This document shows, piece by piece, positions 53,068-64,000 of a stretch of DNA of 64,000 nt (the stretch's first letter is position 1; each line of letters begins with the position of its first letter). Made by a program: the position numbers and the translations under genes. The notes below the pieces were generated by a model. That model worked only from the letters and a program-made list of their open reading frames with translations. It ran no database searches and was not told the DNA's origin. Origin of the DNA: Ophiodon elongatus (lineage: Eukaryota > Chordata > Actinopteri > Perciformes > Hexagrammidae); the NCBI GenBank assembly GCA_016806645.1, contig JACSYO010000704.1, positions 219,130 through 283,129 of the forward strand. Direction: 5' to 3'.

Positions 53068-53160
53068 ACAGGATTATTGTGAATGATTCACGTAAACCAC
53101 AGAAGGTACACGAGTGTGACAGTTGCTTGGAAAGTAAAACACAAACGAACCAGTGAACAG
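51910..53160. other. AT-rich upstream DNA
   Basis: Strongly AT-rich to about 52700, then anonymous sequence and (CA)n at 53020-53064. No gene. Confidence 0.5.
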
Positions 53161-53162
53161 GA

Positions 53163-53490
53163 AGTGACGTAGAGACGCCGTATACGTCTCTGGTGTCGAC
53201 CTGTCAATCACCTTGTAGCCCCGCCCTAAAGCATCCCCTGCTTTATGGTCTGTTTGACTCTAAATGGACCATAATTTACTAAATGAACATCATGCTGTAT
53301 TGAAGAAGACTTGAAACTAGAGATTGAGACATAAACTCATGTTTACAATGTTTACTGAGGGAATAAATCAAGAGAGAAGTAGAGTCATTTTCTATAGACT
53401 TCTATACAACCAGAGGAGTCGCCCCCTGGTGGTCAGGAGAGAGAATGCAGCTTTAGGACATTCAGAACTGGATGTTGCCGCCTGGTTGAA
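53163..53490 (+). repeat. Dispersed CTCF-core repeat, copy G
   Basis: Starts GTGACGTAGAGACGCCGTAT, then ACCTTGTAGCCCCGCCCTAA, the ACATAAACTCATGTTTACAA body and a single unit with the core (minus strand) at 53418-53432; it ends GTTGCCGCCTGGTTG. It is the copy nearest the tent5c promoter, 1.6 kb upstream of the X-box. Confidence 0.87.
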
Positions 53491-54364
53491 ACATTTCTAG
53501 CCAAGGACAAATCATGTCAACGAAGAAAAGCTTCTGTCCTCTGAGAATCTGTTCTGCATCAGTGGAATAAAAAACACAAGTCATGAAACAGGACTTGTAT
53601 TTTTTGGTGTGTATTCTCAATATTCTCCACTTATTGTCTTCTGGAAAAGATGAGAATTTGGAAAACATTTTCATTCTGGAAAGAAACGTGAAAGGAGCTC
53701 CATACAGTTGTTCAGGTTGCAGTTCAGTTTCAGTCAGTCAGCAGCGGCACTGAGAGGAAACTAGTCGACCGGCGAGGGGATTCCCTCCTTCTATGCGTCT
53801 CACTTTCTTTAAAACTGAACTTTACAAAAGGGGACACTCATCTTTTACTCTTTCATGTTATGAGAAACGCTTTCATGCAAATGGGGAGTTTTAGAAACGT
53901 CAGGTGTTCAGAACCACCTCAGTCTGGATATCCACTTCCTCTCTTCGCCAGGACGTTTTTCTGAGGAATGAACCGGACTGGACTCCAAAACTCTTTGGGA
54001 CTTTATTCGAGAAGTCCTGTTTAGATTGCCAGAACTTTAAAAACACTAACAGATTTTGCTTTACTTGTGACTTGGAGTGAATTCAGAAAAGTCTAAACAC
54101 ACGTTCACTGGCTCACATTAACTGCATTTCTAACACTGAAACACACAACAATGTGTTTGTCTGGTTTCTGAACACTGGACCTCCGCGACCCAACAACAAA
54201 AACATTCCCGTGTTGTTATTTTATCTGTTTGTGCCATCTGCTCCCTCGGCGAGGAGACATCCAGTACGTACAGACGGCCTGAATAAAGGATCGGGAAAAG
54301 GCCACGACTCTTGTTTAGGGATGAACGGCAGCGGGTTCGTTTCTGAGGTTGAGTGCACGGCCCA

Positions 54365-54418
<54 letters not shown>

Positions 54419-54576
54419 CTGGAGCTCTGCCACCGTGCCATCTGAGAAGTGACTCAGTGTGTCCAGGCCACGGATGGGTAGGCAGCCCTTGCCATTAACA
54501 CACTAAACACACACCGAGACACACAGACACGATTGATTTGCATGTATCTGGATGTATTGTACCCATGCGCCACCAC

Positions 54577-54623
<47 letters not shown>

Positions 54624-56880
54624 GGTTCCACTACGTCTGCTGACGAAAACCTGCTAATCTTTTTGGAATGACTCAGTCGGACGGTTAAAGGCCCTGAGCT
54701 TCCTCTGGCATCATGTAGTTGTTGTTGGTTATCGGTGGGTACATCCGCCCCCCCCCCCTCTCTCACCCCCCCTCCCTCCTCCTCTCACATCCCCTTCCTC
54801 CATAACGGTTCATCAGTACATGATCGACCCTCAGCTGAAGTTCAAGTCCTGCTTCATGTTTACATCTGCTGCTCTTTGCTGTGGCCTGCAGTTAAATAGA
54901 AGAAGTCCCCCCCACACAGCTTTCCCTTCTTCATCAGTGATTCATGTCAGATATAATATAATAATTTATCATGAGTGAAGAAGAAGAATATGTTTCGGGA
55001 CTGAATGACTGAACACGGCTGCTTCTTCTTTCTTCTTCGGAAACATCCCAAGTCTCTTAATTGGAATTTCCTCACTCCTCTTTCCTCCTCTGCTGGGCTT
55101 AGTCATTGATAGAGCGTGGATGTTTTTCCACTTAAGCCCTAGTAAAAGATAGAAAGTCAACATCTTGGGATGAAATTGGCAAAGAGCGCCTGTTTGATGG
55201 AGTGCGTCTGGGAGGAAGTGACACGAGAGATACGACTGCTCATCTGTGTGTCTGCAGACTTCAGTTCTTACTTCAGCAACCTCCATCAGTTCTCTCCCCA
55301 AAAACCCTTCAGGCCGGCCCAGTGATCTGTGATCAGTAAAGTAGTAAAGTAGTAAAGTAGTCCTTTGGTTTCGTGTACAGGGACACGAATCGTCTGTTTT
55401 CATCGTTGGTCACAGTTTGGTTTTTATTACCATGATTTTTTTCCCGAACCTTAAAAAAGTAGTTTTAGTGGCCTAACCTTCACAAAACCGTAATCATCGA
55501 GGTCTCAAATCAGAAAAAGGTCACATGAATATTTTCTCTTAAGGCCTTTACACACACGGTTTTATTCATTAGATTAATTTGCGAGTCAATATGTTTTTTT
55601 TCAAGCTGCTGTTCTTGTACACGAATATTACACAACATCTTTTAGGGAACGAGGTCAATTATTTTAGAGCTTTCGCTCCACGAATAAATGCATCAACCAA
55701 TCACGTTGTGAGGAACAGAAAAGATTAAAAACAAACGGAGGCTTCGAGATGCCAAACTTTATTACTCCTTCCAACCTTCACCAGATCCATTCCTCCTGTT
55801 CTTACCTTTCACAATAAAAGCCCCAGAGGGGAACTCAAGTTCACTCAGATCTTTCAGTGAGCAAAAAGCATCTGATAACTAAGCCTACATCTTAAAGGGG
55901 GCTACGGGTGGTGTACAGGTGGTGCCCCTTTAATACAGTCAGGACGTGTTCAGTTCCTGATGTTACGAACAGATGATCCGAGAGGTCTGGCAGCTGCAAC
56001 ATATCCGAGAGGGATTCTGGTCCGGCTCCATTTCAAGATTTATAAACAAGCAGCGACGCTTTCAAGAGAATTCTGCCAGCGAGCGTCGGGACCGAAAGTG
56101 TACGAGTCGGGCGGGCGGTTCTTTTGCAGCTTCATTTTGTAGAAGCTGAAGATGTTCGATGGTCATTTTTAGGAAGACCCGTGAAAAGGCCGTACCAGTT
56201 TAATCCAGACTTCTGGGGTAGGGGGGTGGGGGGTGACTCATGTCTGCATCCCTCCCAGAGCTGCTGATTGTTCCTGTCCTCTTCATGTAAACAGTTCAGC
56301 TAATCCAGGATTACTAAAACCTCTGTCTTCCTCCCATCTCCTTCATTCCAAGATTTCGCAATCGGAGCAGCTCCGGTGCAAACGTGTCGGTAAAGGAAAG
56401 AAATAAAAAAAAAAAAAAGGAGAGAGGAAGTAACCTATTGTGATTTGGTGACAGCCAACAGGTTGTGGTCGGCTGAAGACATTCCCTGTGACGGCGTTTT
56501 GCTCTGTTTGTTCTCCCCGGGTCAGTTTGCGGAGCGGCGTCGTTGTCGTGGTCGACGCCACCTGTGCTTTGGGTCAAAGGCGGCTTTCTCTCCACAGAAG
56601 AGGAAGCGGCGACCACAGATGTTCAACACACTCCCGTAGCACTTAAATCTGAAATAGAACCACGAAAGGGAAAATAGAAAACACAAATACTAAAATGTAC
56701 AGAGGCACGTTGGCTTCATTGGCCTTTTACGGAGGTCAAGGAAAGGTCAGCTCCAATGAAGCGCTCATAACCAGAGCAAAACCAACCTCGGTGTCTTTCT
56801 TTCTATCTCACTTCTTAAAGACAGTGGAGCGAAAGCTGCCGTTGAAGATATCGTCTTTTTGTTTTTTACGTTGCAAAACT
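53491..56880. other. Intergenic, simple repeats
   Basis: (GT)n at 54367-54416, (CA)n at 54581-54620 and C-rich runs near 54750-54780. TGACTCA occurs at 54450 and 54669. Open frames at 54969-55403 and 56314-56616 (minus) have no recognised similarity. Confidence 0.45.
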
Positions 56881-56884
56881 AAAG

Positions 56885-56990
56885 ATAGGTCGAGGCAACA
56901 AAACCACTTAAGTTAGGTTTAGGAAACACATGATTGTTGGGTTTAAAATAAGTACGTAGCGTTAGGTTAAGGCGACAACACGAATGTTGA
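56885..56990. repeat. Unexpanded copy of the 27 bp-array dispersed repeat
   Basis: GGCAACAAAACCACTTAAGT, TAGGTTTAGGAAACAC, GGTTTAAAATAAGTACGT and GTTAGGTTAAGGCGACAAC follow the consensus of the family whose unit is amplified at 41624-42506. Confidence 0.7.
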
Positions 56991-57740
56991 AAGTGGTGCT
57001 CTGTGTTAATACGACGTCTCTGATAAAGCTCATAACTGACTTTCCGTTGACGTCGTCTTCGCCCCGAGAACTCCGCCAACCAAATGTCTGCGGATTTCTA
57101 AACGCGACGTTGTTGCTCAGACGGCGGCTAACGACCTCCGACCCGCACAAGTCCTGGAATAAGACAAGACAATTAAATCTGTTAGTGTACGGAGACGAAC
57201 GGGGAGATTCCTCCAGTCATCTGCTTTGCTTGTTGATTTAAAGCCGTCGTGGCTGCTTGTGTTCATCATTTGAGAAGTTTGTCTTAAACAACAACATCCC
57301 GTACCTCGAAGTTAAGCATCAAAATGTTATTTTTTTTATTATTTTATCCTGCAGTAAGACTTAAATGAAATTGTAACTTGTATAGAAACCGTTCAGGCGT
57401 CTCTTCTCGAACCCGTTTTGTTTTTAGACTTTAGTTTGGTTCCTTACTTCTCATCTCAACTCATAACCATCACAGACTTTTCCTCAAAGTGTTGATCTGT
57501 AGATGGATGTGCGACATACCGACGACAAATAATGACCTTTCAATTTTCTGAAAACTTAAAAAAAAAAAAAACCCACAAATGCAGTTTCAGTCGGCGACAT
57601 TTAAAAAAAAAAAAAAACAGATGTGTCACAATATTAACATTTGTTGAATCAACAGGCAGCACATAAATATATTTTACTCATGTTTGCCAAGTCAAATGCT
57701 GGATTTGTGGGTCTCCCCCTGCTGACACTTAGAACATGCA

Positions 57741-57777
<37 letters not shown>

Positions 57778-57931
57778 TGAACCCCTTCACACGCTGACGC
57801 AACGATCAATATTATGTTCCTGATACGTGTGAAGTTATCAGACCTCGTGTGTTTCCTGGGATCACGACGTTCCAGCCCGCAGCCATCTTTGTAACAGGAA
57901 GCACCTGTTCACTTTCCCTCCGACTATCTCA

Positions 57932-57978
<47 letters not shown>

Positions 57979-58660
57979 TGGGTGTGAGCTCGAGCGTAGC
58001 AGAAGTAGAACAAGTCTGAAGAGCAGAGGGGTGGACTCGGGTCACATGACTTGTATTTGAATCAGACCCAAGTCACATATTTGATGACTTGCAACTCGAC
58101 TTGGACATAAACACAAATGACTACTTTAAAATACTAGCCCCCCCCCCCCCCTTCCCCCAACGCCTAAAGATTTTAAACTATATATATACTTGAAAGGATT
58201 CATCCTGTAACTCCTCTCCAGTGAAGATTTAAAGAACAATTGTGACTTTTAGTACGTGATTTTCTATTAAAAACTGTAACACCACCAAAGTAAACCTTGT
58301 TTTTCTATCGCGGACCTCGACCCTCTTTTAATTGCTTATTTTCTAACAACCGACTATGATGTAAACTCTCATAAACTTAATGGCGGCAACAATTTATTGT
58401 GAAGTATTGATCTGACGCCAGTTAATTTACACCACATGTGGAAACTGGTCAATAATACAGAGTTTGAAATGAATACTCATATTTAATAGAGCTTATTAAA
58501 TATCTCAGCCCATGACAGACACCTCTAATACCATTAAAAGGGTTTAAAAAAAGTATAAATGTGGTAAATAAATCTCTCTGAATGCGCTGAGCCACTTTGT
58601 TAAAGAGCTGAGATTTTTCACACGGACAAAAACAAAAGAAGTGGCAATTTTGGCAAAAAA
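56991..58660. other. Intergenic, simple repeats
   Basis: (CA)n at 57740-57774 and 57932-57976. A dispersed repeat with ACATGACTTGTATTTGAATC and TTGCAACTCGACTTGGACAT at 58025-58130, and a C run at 58139-58152. No gene. Confidence 0.5.
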
Positions 58661-58667
58661 AAAGAAA

Positions 58668-58906
58668 CGTCGATTCAAAGAGCCAGTCTTAGTACAGCGA
58701 GTCCTTTACAACTCGAGTGGGAACATCGTGTGAATCAACGGTTACCTGCCGCAGGTAAGAGGAGCTGATTGGAGGAAGTTGTGTCTGCCAGCATCCCACA
58801 GTGATGCTGGCAGACACAACACGACGCGTTTGTTCCTTTAAAACACGGCTGAACGAATCTTTAATGATTCGTTCAGACAAACGTTGGCTTAGTTTTTAAG
58901 CCAACG
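58668..58906. other. Cluster of four perfect hairpins with an enclosing arm upstream
   Basis: Perfect inverted repeats: 58742-58749/58751-58758 (8 bp arms, 1 base loop), 58778-58795/58803-58820 (18 bp arms, 7 base loop), 58849-58859/58866-58876 (11 bp, 6 base loop) and 58882-58890/58898-58906 (9 bp, 7 base loop). Bases 58668-58677 and 58731-58740 add a 10 bp arm with one mismatch just upstream. The cluster abuts a dispersed repeat starting near 58905. No known RNA family is recognised. Confidence 0.8.
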
Positions 58907-59040
58907 CCACTCAGATAGGAGTTGATGGTACTTTTGTTGGGGACTATTTTCTGCGGTGGATTAATACACATTTGATGTCTCGTGAGTTTTCGTGGCAGCA
59001 GGACTGCGTTTGTGGGATTGAGTCAGTTTTGGTACATTTT
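58905..59040 (+). repeat. Dispersed repeat, short copy
   Basis: CCACTCAGATAGGAGTTGAT, GTACTTTTGTTGGGGACTAT, TTAATACACATTTGATGTCT and GGCAGCAGGACTGCGTTTGT match the copy at 60298-60530 at about 90%. It is truncated at the right. Confidence 0.8.
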
Positions 59041-59525
59041 TAGGAGCCATCCTGGTTATCCCTGTTACTCGGCTTCTCATTGGCTCAAGCCACTAAAGAC
59101 TTCCTGAAATCTGTCCAATCAGGACAATATGCAAATGACCCGTAATTTCATTCATTGTGCACGTCAGCAGCAGTGCAATGCATCTTGGGAGCTCCGCGGT
59201 GCGATTCGAGAGCTGGGGCATCAGCCTCATTTGCATAAAGTTGAGGTCTGGTCTACTTTATGCAAATCAGGGGCGTCCAGCGCGACTCTGAAAACTCGTT
59301 TTCGACCTTGAATGAAGAGAATCAGCAAATGCACGGCTCATTTGTCCCCTCAAATGTTTTCAGAAACACATTTCTTCATATTTGTTTTCCCCAAACAAGT
59401 CGCCATGTTTGTCCGTTTTCGTCCCGTTGCCTTAAGTTCTCGGTTTGGTTTCAACACGATCAAAGAAACATCACACGTGAAGGTTAGAAAAACACGGAGT
59501 ATACTCTTCGCTTCTGATCACTTTT

Positions 59526-59531
59526 CATAAC
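59526..59531 (-). terminator. Minus-strand poly(A) signal
   Basis: AATAAA on the minus strand in TCAATAAAGATG (plus about 59531-59538; coordinates approximate within a few bases). It could end the 3'UTR of a gene lying to the right. Confidence 0.35.
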
Positions 59532-59733
59532 ATCTTTATTGAATTTGTGTCTCAGTTTTAAACATATTTACAGATACTTTAATTTTATCTTTTTTTTTTT
59601 TTTTTAGTTCAGTAAAAATACAAATACAGAACACTCAATTTTCAAAATCAACGCCGCTCCCAGCGACTCAATGGCCCAGGTTTTCTCCTGGGCTAACCCC
59701 CCCCCCCCCCTAAATAAGATATAGGTGTTGATG

Positions 59734-59785
59734 ATGTCAGCGTGATGTCAGCGTGATGTCAGCATGATGTCAGCGTGATGTCAGA
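59734..59785. repeat. Five tandem TGATGTCAGCG units (11 bp)
   Basis: GTCAGCGTGATGTCAGCGTG and similar, five near-perfect copies. Confidence 0.85.
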
Positions 59786-60297
59786 GACCGGGGGATAGAT
59801 ACTGAGAGCCGAGACTGTACTGCATCGATGGATCGTTGAGGTCGAGAGGAAAGAGAAGATGATACCAGATGGATGATGGAGAGAAACGTATGGAGGGAAT
59901 AACGTGTTGAACGGGCGGAGAAACGCCATTTATTTAAAAAAAAAAAAAAAAGGGGATTAATTAAATATAAACTCAGCTCAACATTGGTTTGAATGTTGGT
60001 CCGAAGTTTGGCCTCAAACCAAACTAACATTTTAATATTACGTATCAAAATATATCGTCTACCTCCACGGACATATTTCTGAAAGCAGGTGACCACAATA
60101 TAAGGCAGATAATATTTAATATGTTTAGTTTTTTATTTCTTATTTTCATTCTACGTTACTGTCTGACATCTAATTCCATGTCTTTGCAGCCCAAAACCTA
60201 TTAATTTCTAATAAAGACGAAAATATTTAAAGACGACTCACGAATATATTGTTTCATTTAAAATAAAAAATAATCTCCAAAAGCAGCGGTGTAGTTT

Positions 60298-60530
60298 TGA
60301 GCAAACGTCACTCAAATAGGAGTTGATAGTACTTTTGTTGGGGACTATTTTCTGTGGCGGATTAATACACATTTGATGTCTCGTGCGTATTTGTGGCAGC
60401 AGGACGGCGTTTGTGGCATTGAGTCAAAATAAAGTCGTGTTTAATAGTTTTTGGACAATAATGGAGCTCTTTGGCTCAGAGGATTGTTGGTTTTGGTCTT
60501 TTTATGGGATTAATTTACAATAAATAAAGG
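60298..60530 (+). repeat. Dispersed repeat, longer copy
   Basis: The same family as 58905-59040 and, in its right half, 12015-12200. The order is CACTCAAATAGGAGTTGATA, GGGGACTATTTTCTG, TTAATAGTTTTTGGACAATA, GAGCTCTTTGGCTCAGAGG and TTTACAATAAATAAAGG. Confidence 0.8.
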
Positions 60531-61261
60531 TGATCAGGCTTTTACAGCCAGGACCTCTCAGCTCTGGAGCTTCCTTCAGTAACAGCTTTAAAAAATAAAA
60601 AAATTAATGAGTTTATTTCCAACATTTTTATTTTGATTGCTTTCTATAATTTATATTACTTTTGAGTATTTTATTTCCCTTTAACTGTTGTGGTTTGATT
60701 TTATTTCACTGCAGTCCTGAAATGCTTTTTATTCCTGTTTCCACCACGTGACGGACTTTGTAACTCTGTTTTGAAGTTGCAGTATAAATAAAAGGTTATT
60801 ATTTTGTTATGAATAAGAAATCTGGACTTCTTTCTTTCTTACGGAGAAAGATCAACGTTGTGTCTTTAAACGAACTTCATAAGTCAGTTTATTGATACGT
60901 TTTTAGGGAACCTTTAGTCGTGTGGCGGGAAACTAAACTCTGAGTTGTCTTTTGTTTCTTCTCCATCACTGTTCTGCATCTCTCTCTACACCTCAGAGGA
61001 CAGGCAATGTTTGTGCAAACAAAAACAACAACAACAAGTAAATGACGCATTACAAAAGGCGAGAAAAGAGCACAGTATCGGCCAAGGCGTCTCACATCTG
61101 ACAATAAGGCTCGAAAATAATCAAAACAGACAAACAAATAGAATCTTAGCTGGTTTCGTGCAAATCCGACTAAAGAAATCCTCTTTAGAAGACGAATCCT
61201 GCTCCGTCAGGTGATATTGAACATTGCAGATTCACGTCACATAAACAGGCTTATTGACGAG

Positions 61262-61263
<2 letters not shown>

Positions 61264-61339
<76 letters not shown>

Positions 61340-61340
61340 A
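61264..61340. repeat. (CA)n microsatellite
   Basis: About 38 uninterrupted CA units. Confidence 0.95.
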
Positions 61341-61999
61341 TCATCATTAAGCCCATTTGCTTCTGTTTTTTGAAAACAAAGTGACCTTTTTTTCTTTCTC
61401 TTGAGAACAAAACATGGACGAGACAGACTTTAATTAAAAGCTCGAGGCTGATGGAGGAAGTCGTGGTTTTTTACAGCGGTTTGACTGATAACTTGACCTC
61501 TAGCTTGTTGTTGTAATATTGGATTATTTCCACTCAACGGACTCCTCCCCTCTGCTGTCATTTCATCCCCCTCCTTGTTGTTTGAATCTTGTTTAAAAGA
61601 ATCTGCAGCACTACTTTTCATCTTTAAAATAAAAGTTCTATTATCTATACACTCAAGCAGGTCGGACTCTTGTGCACCGGTCACACTTTATTCTCGGGGT
61701 TAAAATGATGTTTAATGAAGGTTTGAGTCGCTACATTTCGGGACTAAAGTTGGGATCAGACGCTTTGGGCTGAGAGTCGGTGTGGATCTCTGGAGCAGGA
61801 ATCTGAGGAGCGGAAACCCTGGAAGTAAAATGTCCAGCTTTCAGCGAATCTCTCTGGACTGTTTCAGAGCCGTTGGTGGTTGTTTGCTAACGTAATATTT
61901 TGGAACAGATTGTATTATCTAGTTTATATAGTGAGTCTCCTCGCCGATGCTGCTTTGTGTCGGCGGCGATAACGGGAGGCGGAGCCGAACCGGTGACAT

Positions 62000-62048
62000 C
62001 TCTCATTCCTTGATTTGTTCCATTTCAGAATAGCTGACTAAATAAATT

Positions 62049-62079
<31 letters not shown>

Positions 62080-62735
62080 AATATGTATATATATATAAAA
62101 TATATAAATATTATATATATATATATATAAAATATATCAATATATATATATATATATATATAAAATATATAAATATTATATATATATAAAATATATAAAT
62201 ATTATATATATATATATATAAAATATATCAATATAATATATATATATAAATAAAATGTATGATATATATATATATAAAAATTATATTGCAGTTATGAGTC
62301 ATGATTTGTAAATTTAACAGGTGAATGTTCTATTTATCTGATGATAAAAACAATGTTTCCCCGTTTGTGTCCAAAATTGATTTGGTATTGAGAGATTATG
62401 AAAAATGTGGGCCTTTTAAAAATGAAGGGTTTCATAGTCTGCCAGACTTTTCAGAGTCCCGTGAGACTATTGAACTCTTAGATGTGGAGAAATTATCAAG
62501 TCTCAGCAACTGATTTGAAATTATAAAAGAAATTTAAAAGAAATGTCCCTAATTTGATCCATTTCAGAATGTCTGAAATTGTCGGATTTGGATGATATGT
62601 CGGCCTTCAGCAGTTATCCATCACATTAAGGGGCGAATGTTCTGTTTTTATCTCAAGTCAAATAGTTTTGGGATTGAGAAATAATATAAGAACTTTGCCA
62701 AACTTTTCTGGCTCATGTGAGAAGAGACGAAAGGC
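62000..62735. repeat. Diverged tandem duplication with an (AT)n core
   Basis: TTTGTTCCATTTCAGAATAG (about 62012) matches TTTGATCCATTTCAGAATGT (about 62553), and GGTGAATGTTCTATTTATCT...TATTGAGAGATTATG (62320-62400) matches GGCGAATGTTCTGTTTTTAT...GATTGAGAAATAATA (62633-62690). The first copy contains the 240 bp (AT)n tract at 62044-62280. Confidence 0.6.
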
Positions 62736-62849
62736 CTCGGGGTGTTTTTCTTCTTTCTTGTTGAGGTTAAAACGCAGGAGGGAGGAGAAGGCATGACATT
62801 AACACGATGAGGAGTTCATGCAACTTACAGTTAGAGGAGGTCCGACCGG

Positions 62850-62851
<2 letters not shown>

Positions 62852-62880
<29 letters not shown>

Positions 62881-62890
62881 GATGATGATG
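62852..62890. repeat. (GAT)n microsatellite
   Basis: About 13 GAT units with one GAA interruption. Confidence 0.9.
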
Positions 62891-64000
62891 GTTGAACAGA
62901 GCAAAAGTGGGATGGGAGCTCAGCGGGATGACGTCATTTATTCAGCTCGCTCAGTGCTACACTTCTGTTTGCCTCCTCCTTCATAAACCTCCCGTACAAA
63001 GTGCACAAATCAATGATTTACAGCGGAGGGTGTTTTAACTCAGACACATGAAGCCCAGTGATGAAGAACAGGAGAGATGAGAGAAGCAGCAGCAGAGAAA
63101 CTTTCTTTGTTTATCATGGAGAGAAAGAAACGAGCAGCGACGCCTCTTAACTGGAGGAGAAGCTGGAAAGCTGAGGAGGAAGAGGAGGAAGAGGAGGAGG
63201 AGAGTGGTGAAGATGAGGAGGCCTGCTGCTGTCACCGAGTAGTTACTGTTCCACTTACAATGGTCCACTTTTCTGAAAGAGGAGGAAGAGGAGGAGGAGA
63301 AGGAGGAGGAGACGGAGGGGACTGTTGCCACAACCCGCCCTCGCAACTGAAGGTCAAAGTTCATCTGAAGGTTAGACAGGAAGTGGAATGGGGAGGGTGT
63401 TGGGTTCAGGGAGAAGCGAAGGGCTTTGATTCCACCCTGTGTCCCCAGTAACGATTTGTCCGAAACAAAAACACAACAACAGACCCGGTGAAGTCCTCAA
63501 GTCCGTCTGCTGCGTAATCCTTCACAGAAACCCCATAATGCACTGCGAGTGCCGGAACTCCAAGTCTGTACGGGTTTGGTCAAATCTGAAATCAACACTA
63601 AAAATAACAACAACCCAAAAAAAAAAAAAAAGGAAAAAAAAAGGTAAATCACGCTCCGGTTTGGGAGTTCGGGTCCTTCAGAGTCAGTTCCAGCCGGTCG
63701 AGAGAGAAGCCGAGCAGCTCGCGTCTTCCTGATCGAAGCAGAGAAGACGGGGAGATGGACAGAGTCAGAGAGTAAAACATAGAAGAAGAAGACGGCGGAG
63801 ACTCAAACGTCCCTCTGGTGGAGGCTCAGCCCTCCGTCGCCCCCGGTGACGTCTGCAGTCCTCAAAGCGGTCGAGTGTCTGTAGAGCTGAATGCAAGTCT
63901 ATCCAGTGTTGGTGGGTTTTTAACCCTTTTTTTGGGGTGGGTGGGGGTAGGCGGGCGTACAAGGTGACACCCTCCGGGTGCCGTGGAGGAGAACAGCCCC

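Larger units (their letters stand above)
59540..64000 (-). other. Possible 3'UTR/flank of the next gene (speculative)
   Basis: No coding sequence recognised. Minus-strand AATAAA signals occur near 59531, 60889 (TATCAATAAACTGAC) and 61689 (GAGAATAAAGTG). Human synteny places MAN1A2 next to TENT5C in matching orientation, so the end of man1a2 is the natural guess, but nothing of its protein is visible. Contents: the dispersed repeat at 60298, (CA)n at 61264-61340, (AT)n at 62044-62280, (GAT)n at 62852-62890 and GAG-rich low complexity at 63165-63315. Confidence 0.25.

Noticed and set aside
63077..63451. Glu-rich 124-codon frame near the right end
   Set aside because: GAG/GGA low-complexity DNA; no domain or splice support.

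Overview
The window is vertebrate, almost certainly teleost (probably percomorph), nuclear DNA. It shows introns with GT..AG borders, long (CA)n/(GT)n tracts, Rex3-type LINE debris, an L2-type 3' tail, TTAA- and hAT-like MITEs, and several minisatellites that grew inside interspersed repeats. Protein-coding sequence makes up under 3% of the window.

Only two protein-coding genes can be supported. On the plus strand, positions 2456-21311 carry the last five coding exons of gdap2 (C-terminal CRAL-TRIO half; the macro-domain half lies left of the window). On the minus strand, 49433-50584 is one uninterrupted 383-residue coding exon of a TENT5/FAM46 poly(A) polymerase, best read as tent5c. It has a likely 5'UTR intron just upstream and a probable 3.4 kb 3'UTR reaching about 45970. 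The two genes converge tail to tail, the same arrangement as human GDAP2 and TENT5C (FAM46C) on 1p12, which supports orthology. The far right (about 59520-64000) has minus-strand poly(A) signals and no recognisable coding sequence; it may be the 3'UTR of the next gene, for which man1a2 is the syntenic guess.

Layout: 1-1075 deleted Rex3 LINE; 1076-21269 gdap2 introns and exons, packed with repeats in the 9.8 kb and 6.8 kb introns; 21312-about 21900 gdap2 3'UTR; 22000-45900 intergenic, dominated by repeats; 45986-50610 tent5c 3'UTR and coding exon; 50611-52000 tent5c upstream region with TATA, CRE, CCAAT and X-box sequences; 52000-64000 repeats and anonymous sequence.

The most interesting signal is regulatory. 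A dispersed repeat family (seven copies here) carries a 73 bp unit holding a near-consensus CTCF core (CCACCAGGGGGCGAC). There are 17 such cores, seven of them in one tandem array at 34551-35070, with plus-oriented cores at 3.4 and 28.2 kb and minus-oriented cores at 8.6, 15, 30.8, 34.6-35.1 and 53.4 kb. Other signals are an IRF + AP-1/NF-E2 + GATA + E-box cluster at 44373-44536 (candidate tent5c enhancer), a 15-fold NF-Y (CCAAT) array at 24480-25030, a TGACGTAA array at 43870-44155, and a run of four perfect hairpins at 58742-58906. All of these are sequence-level inferences without functional data.
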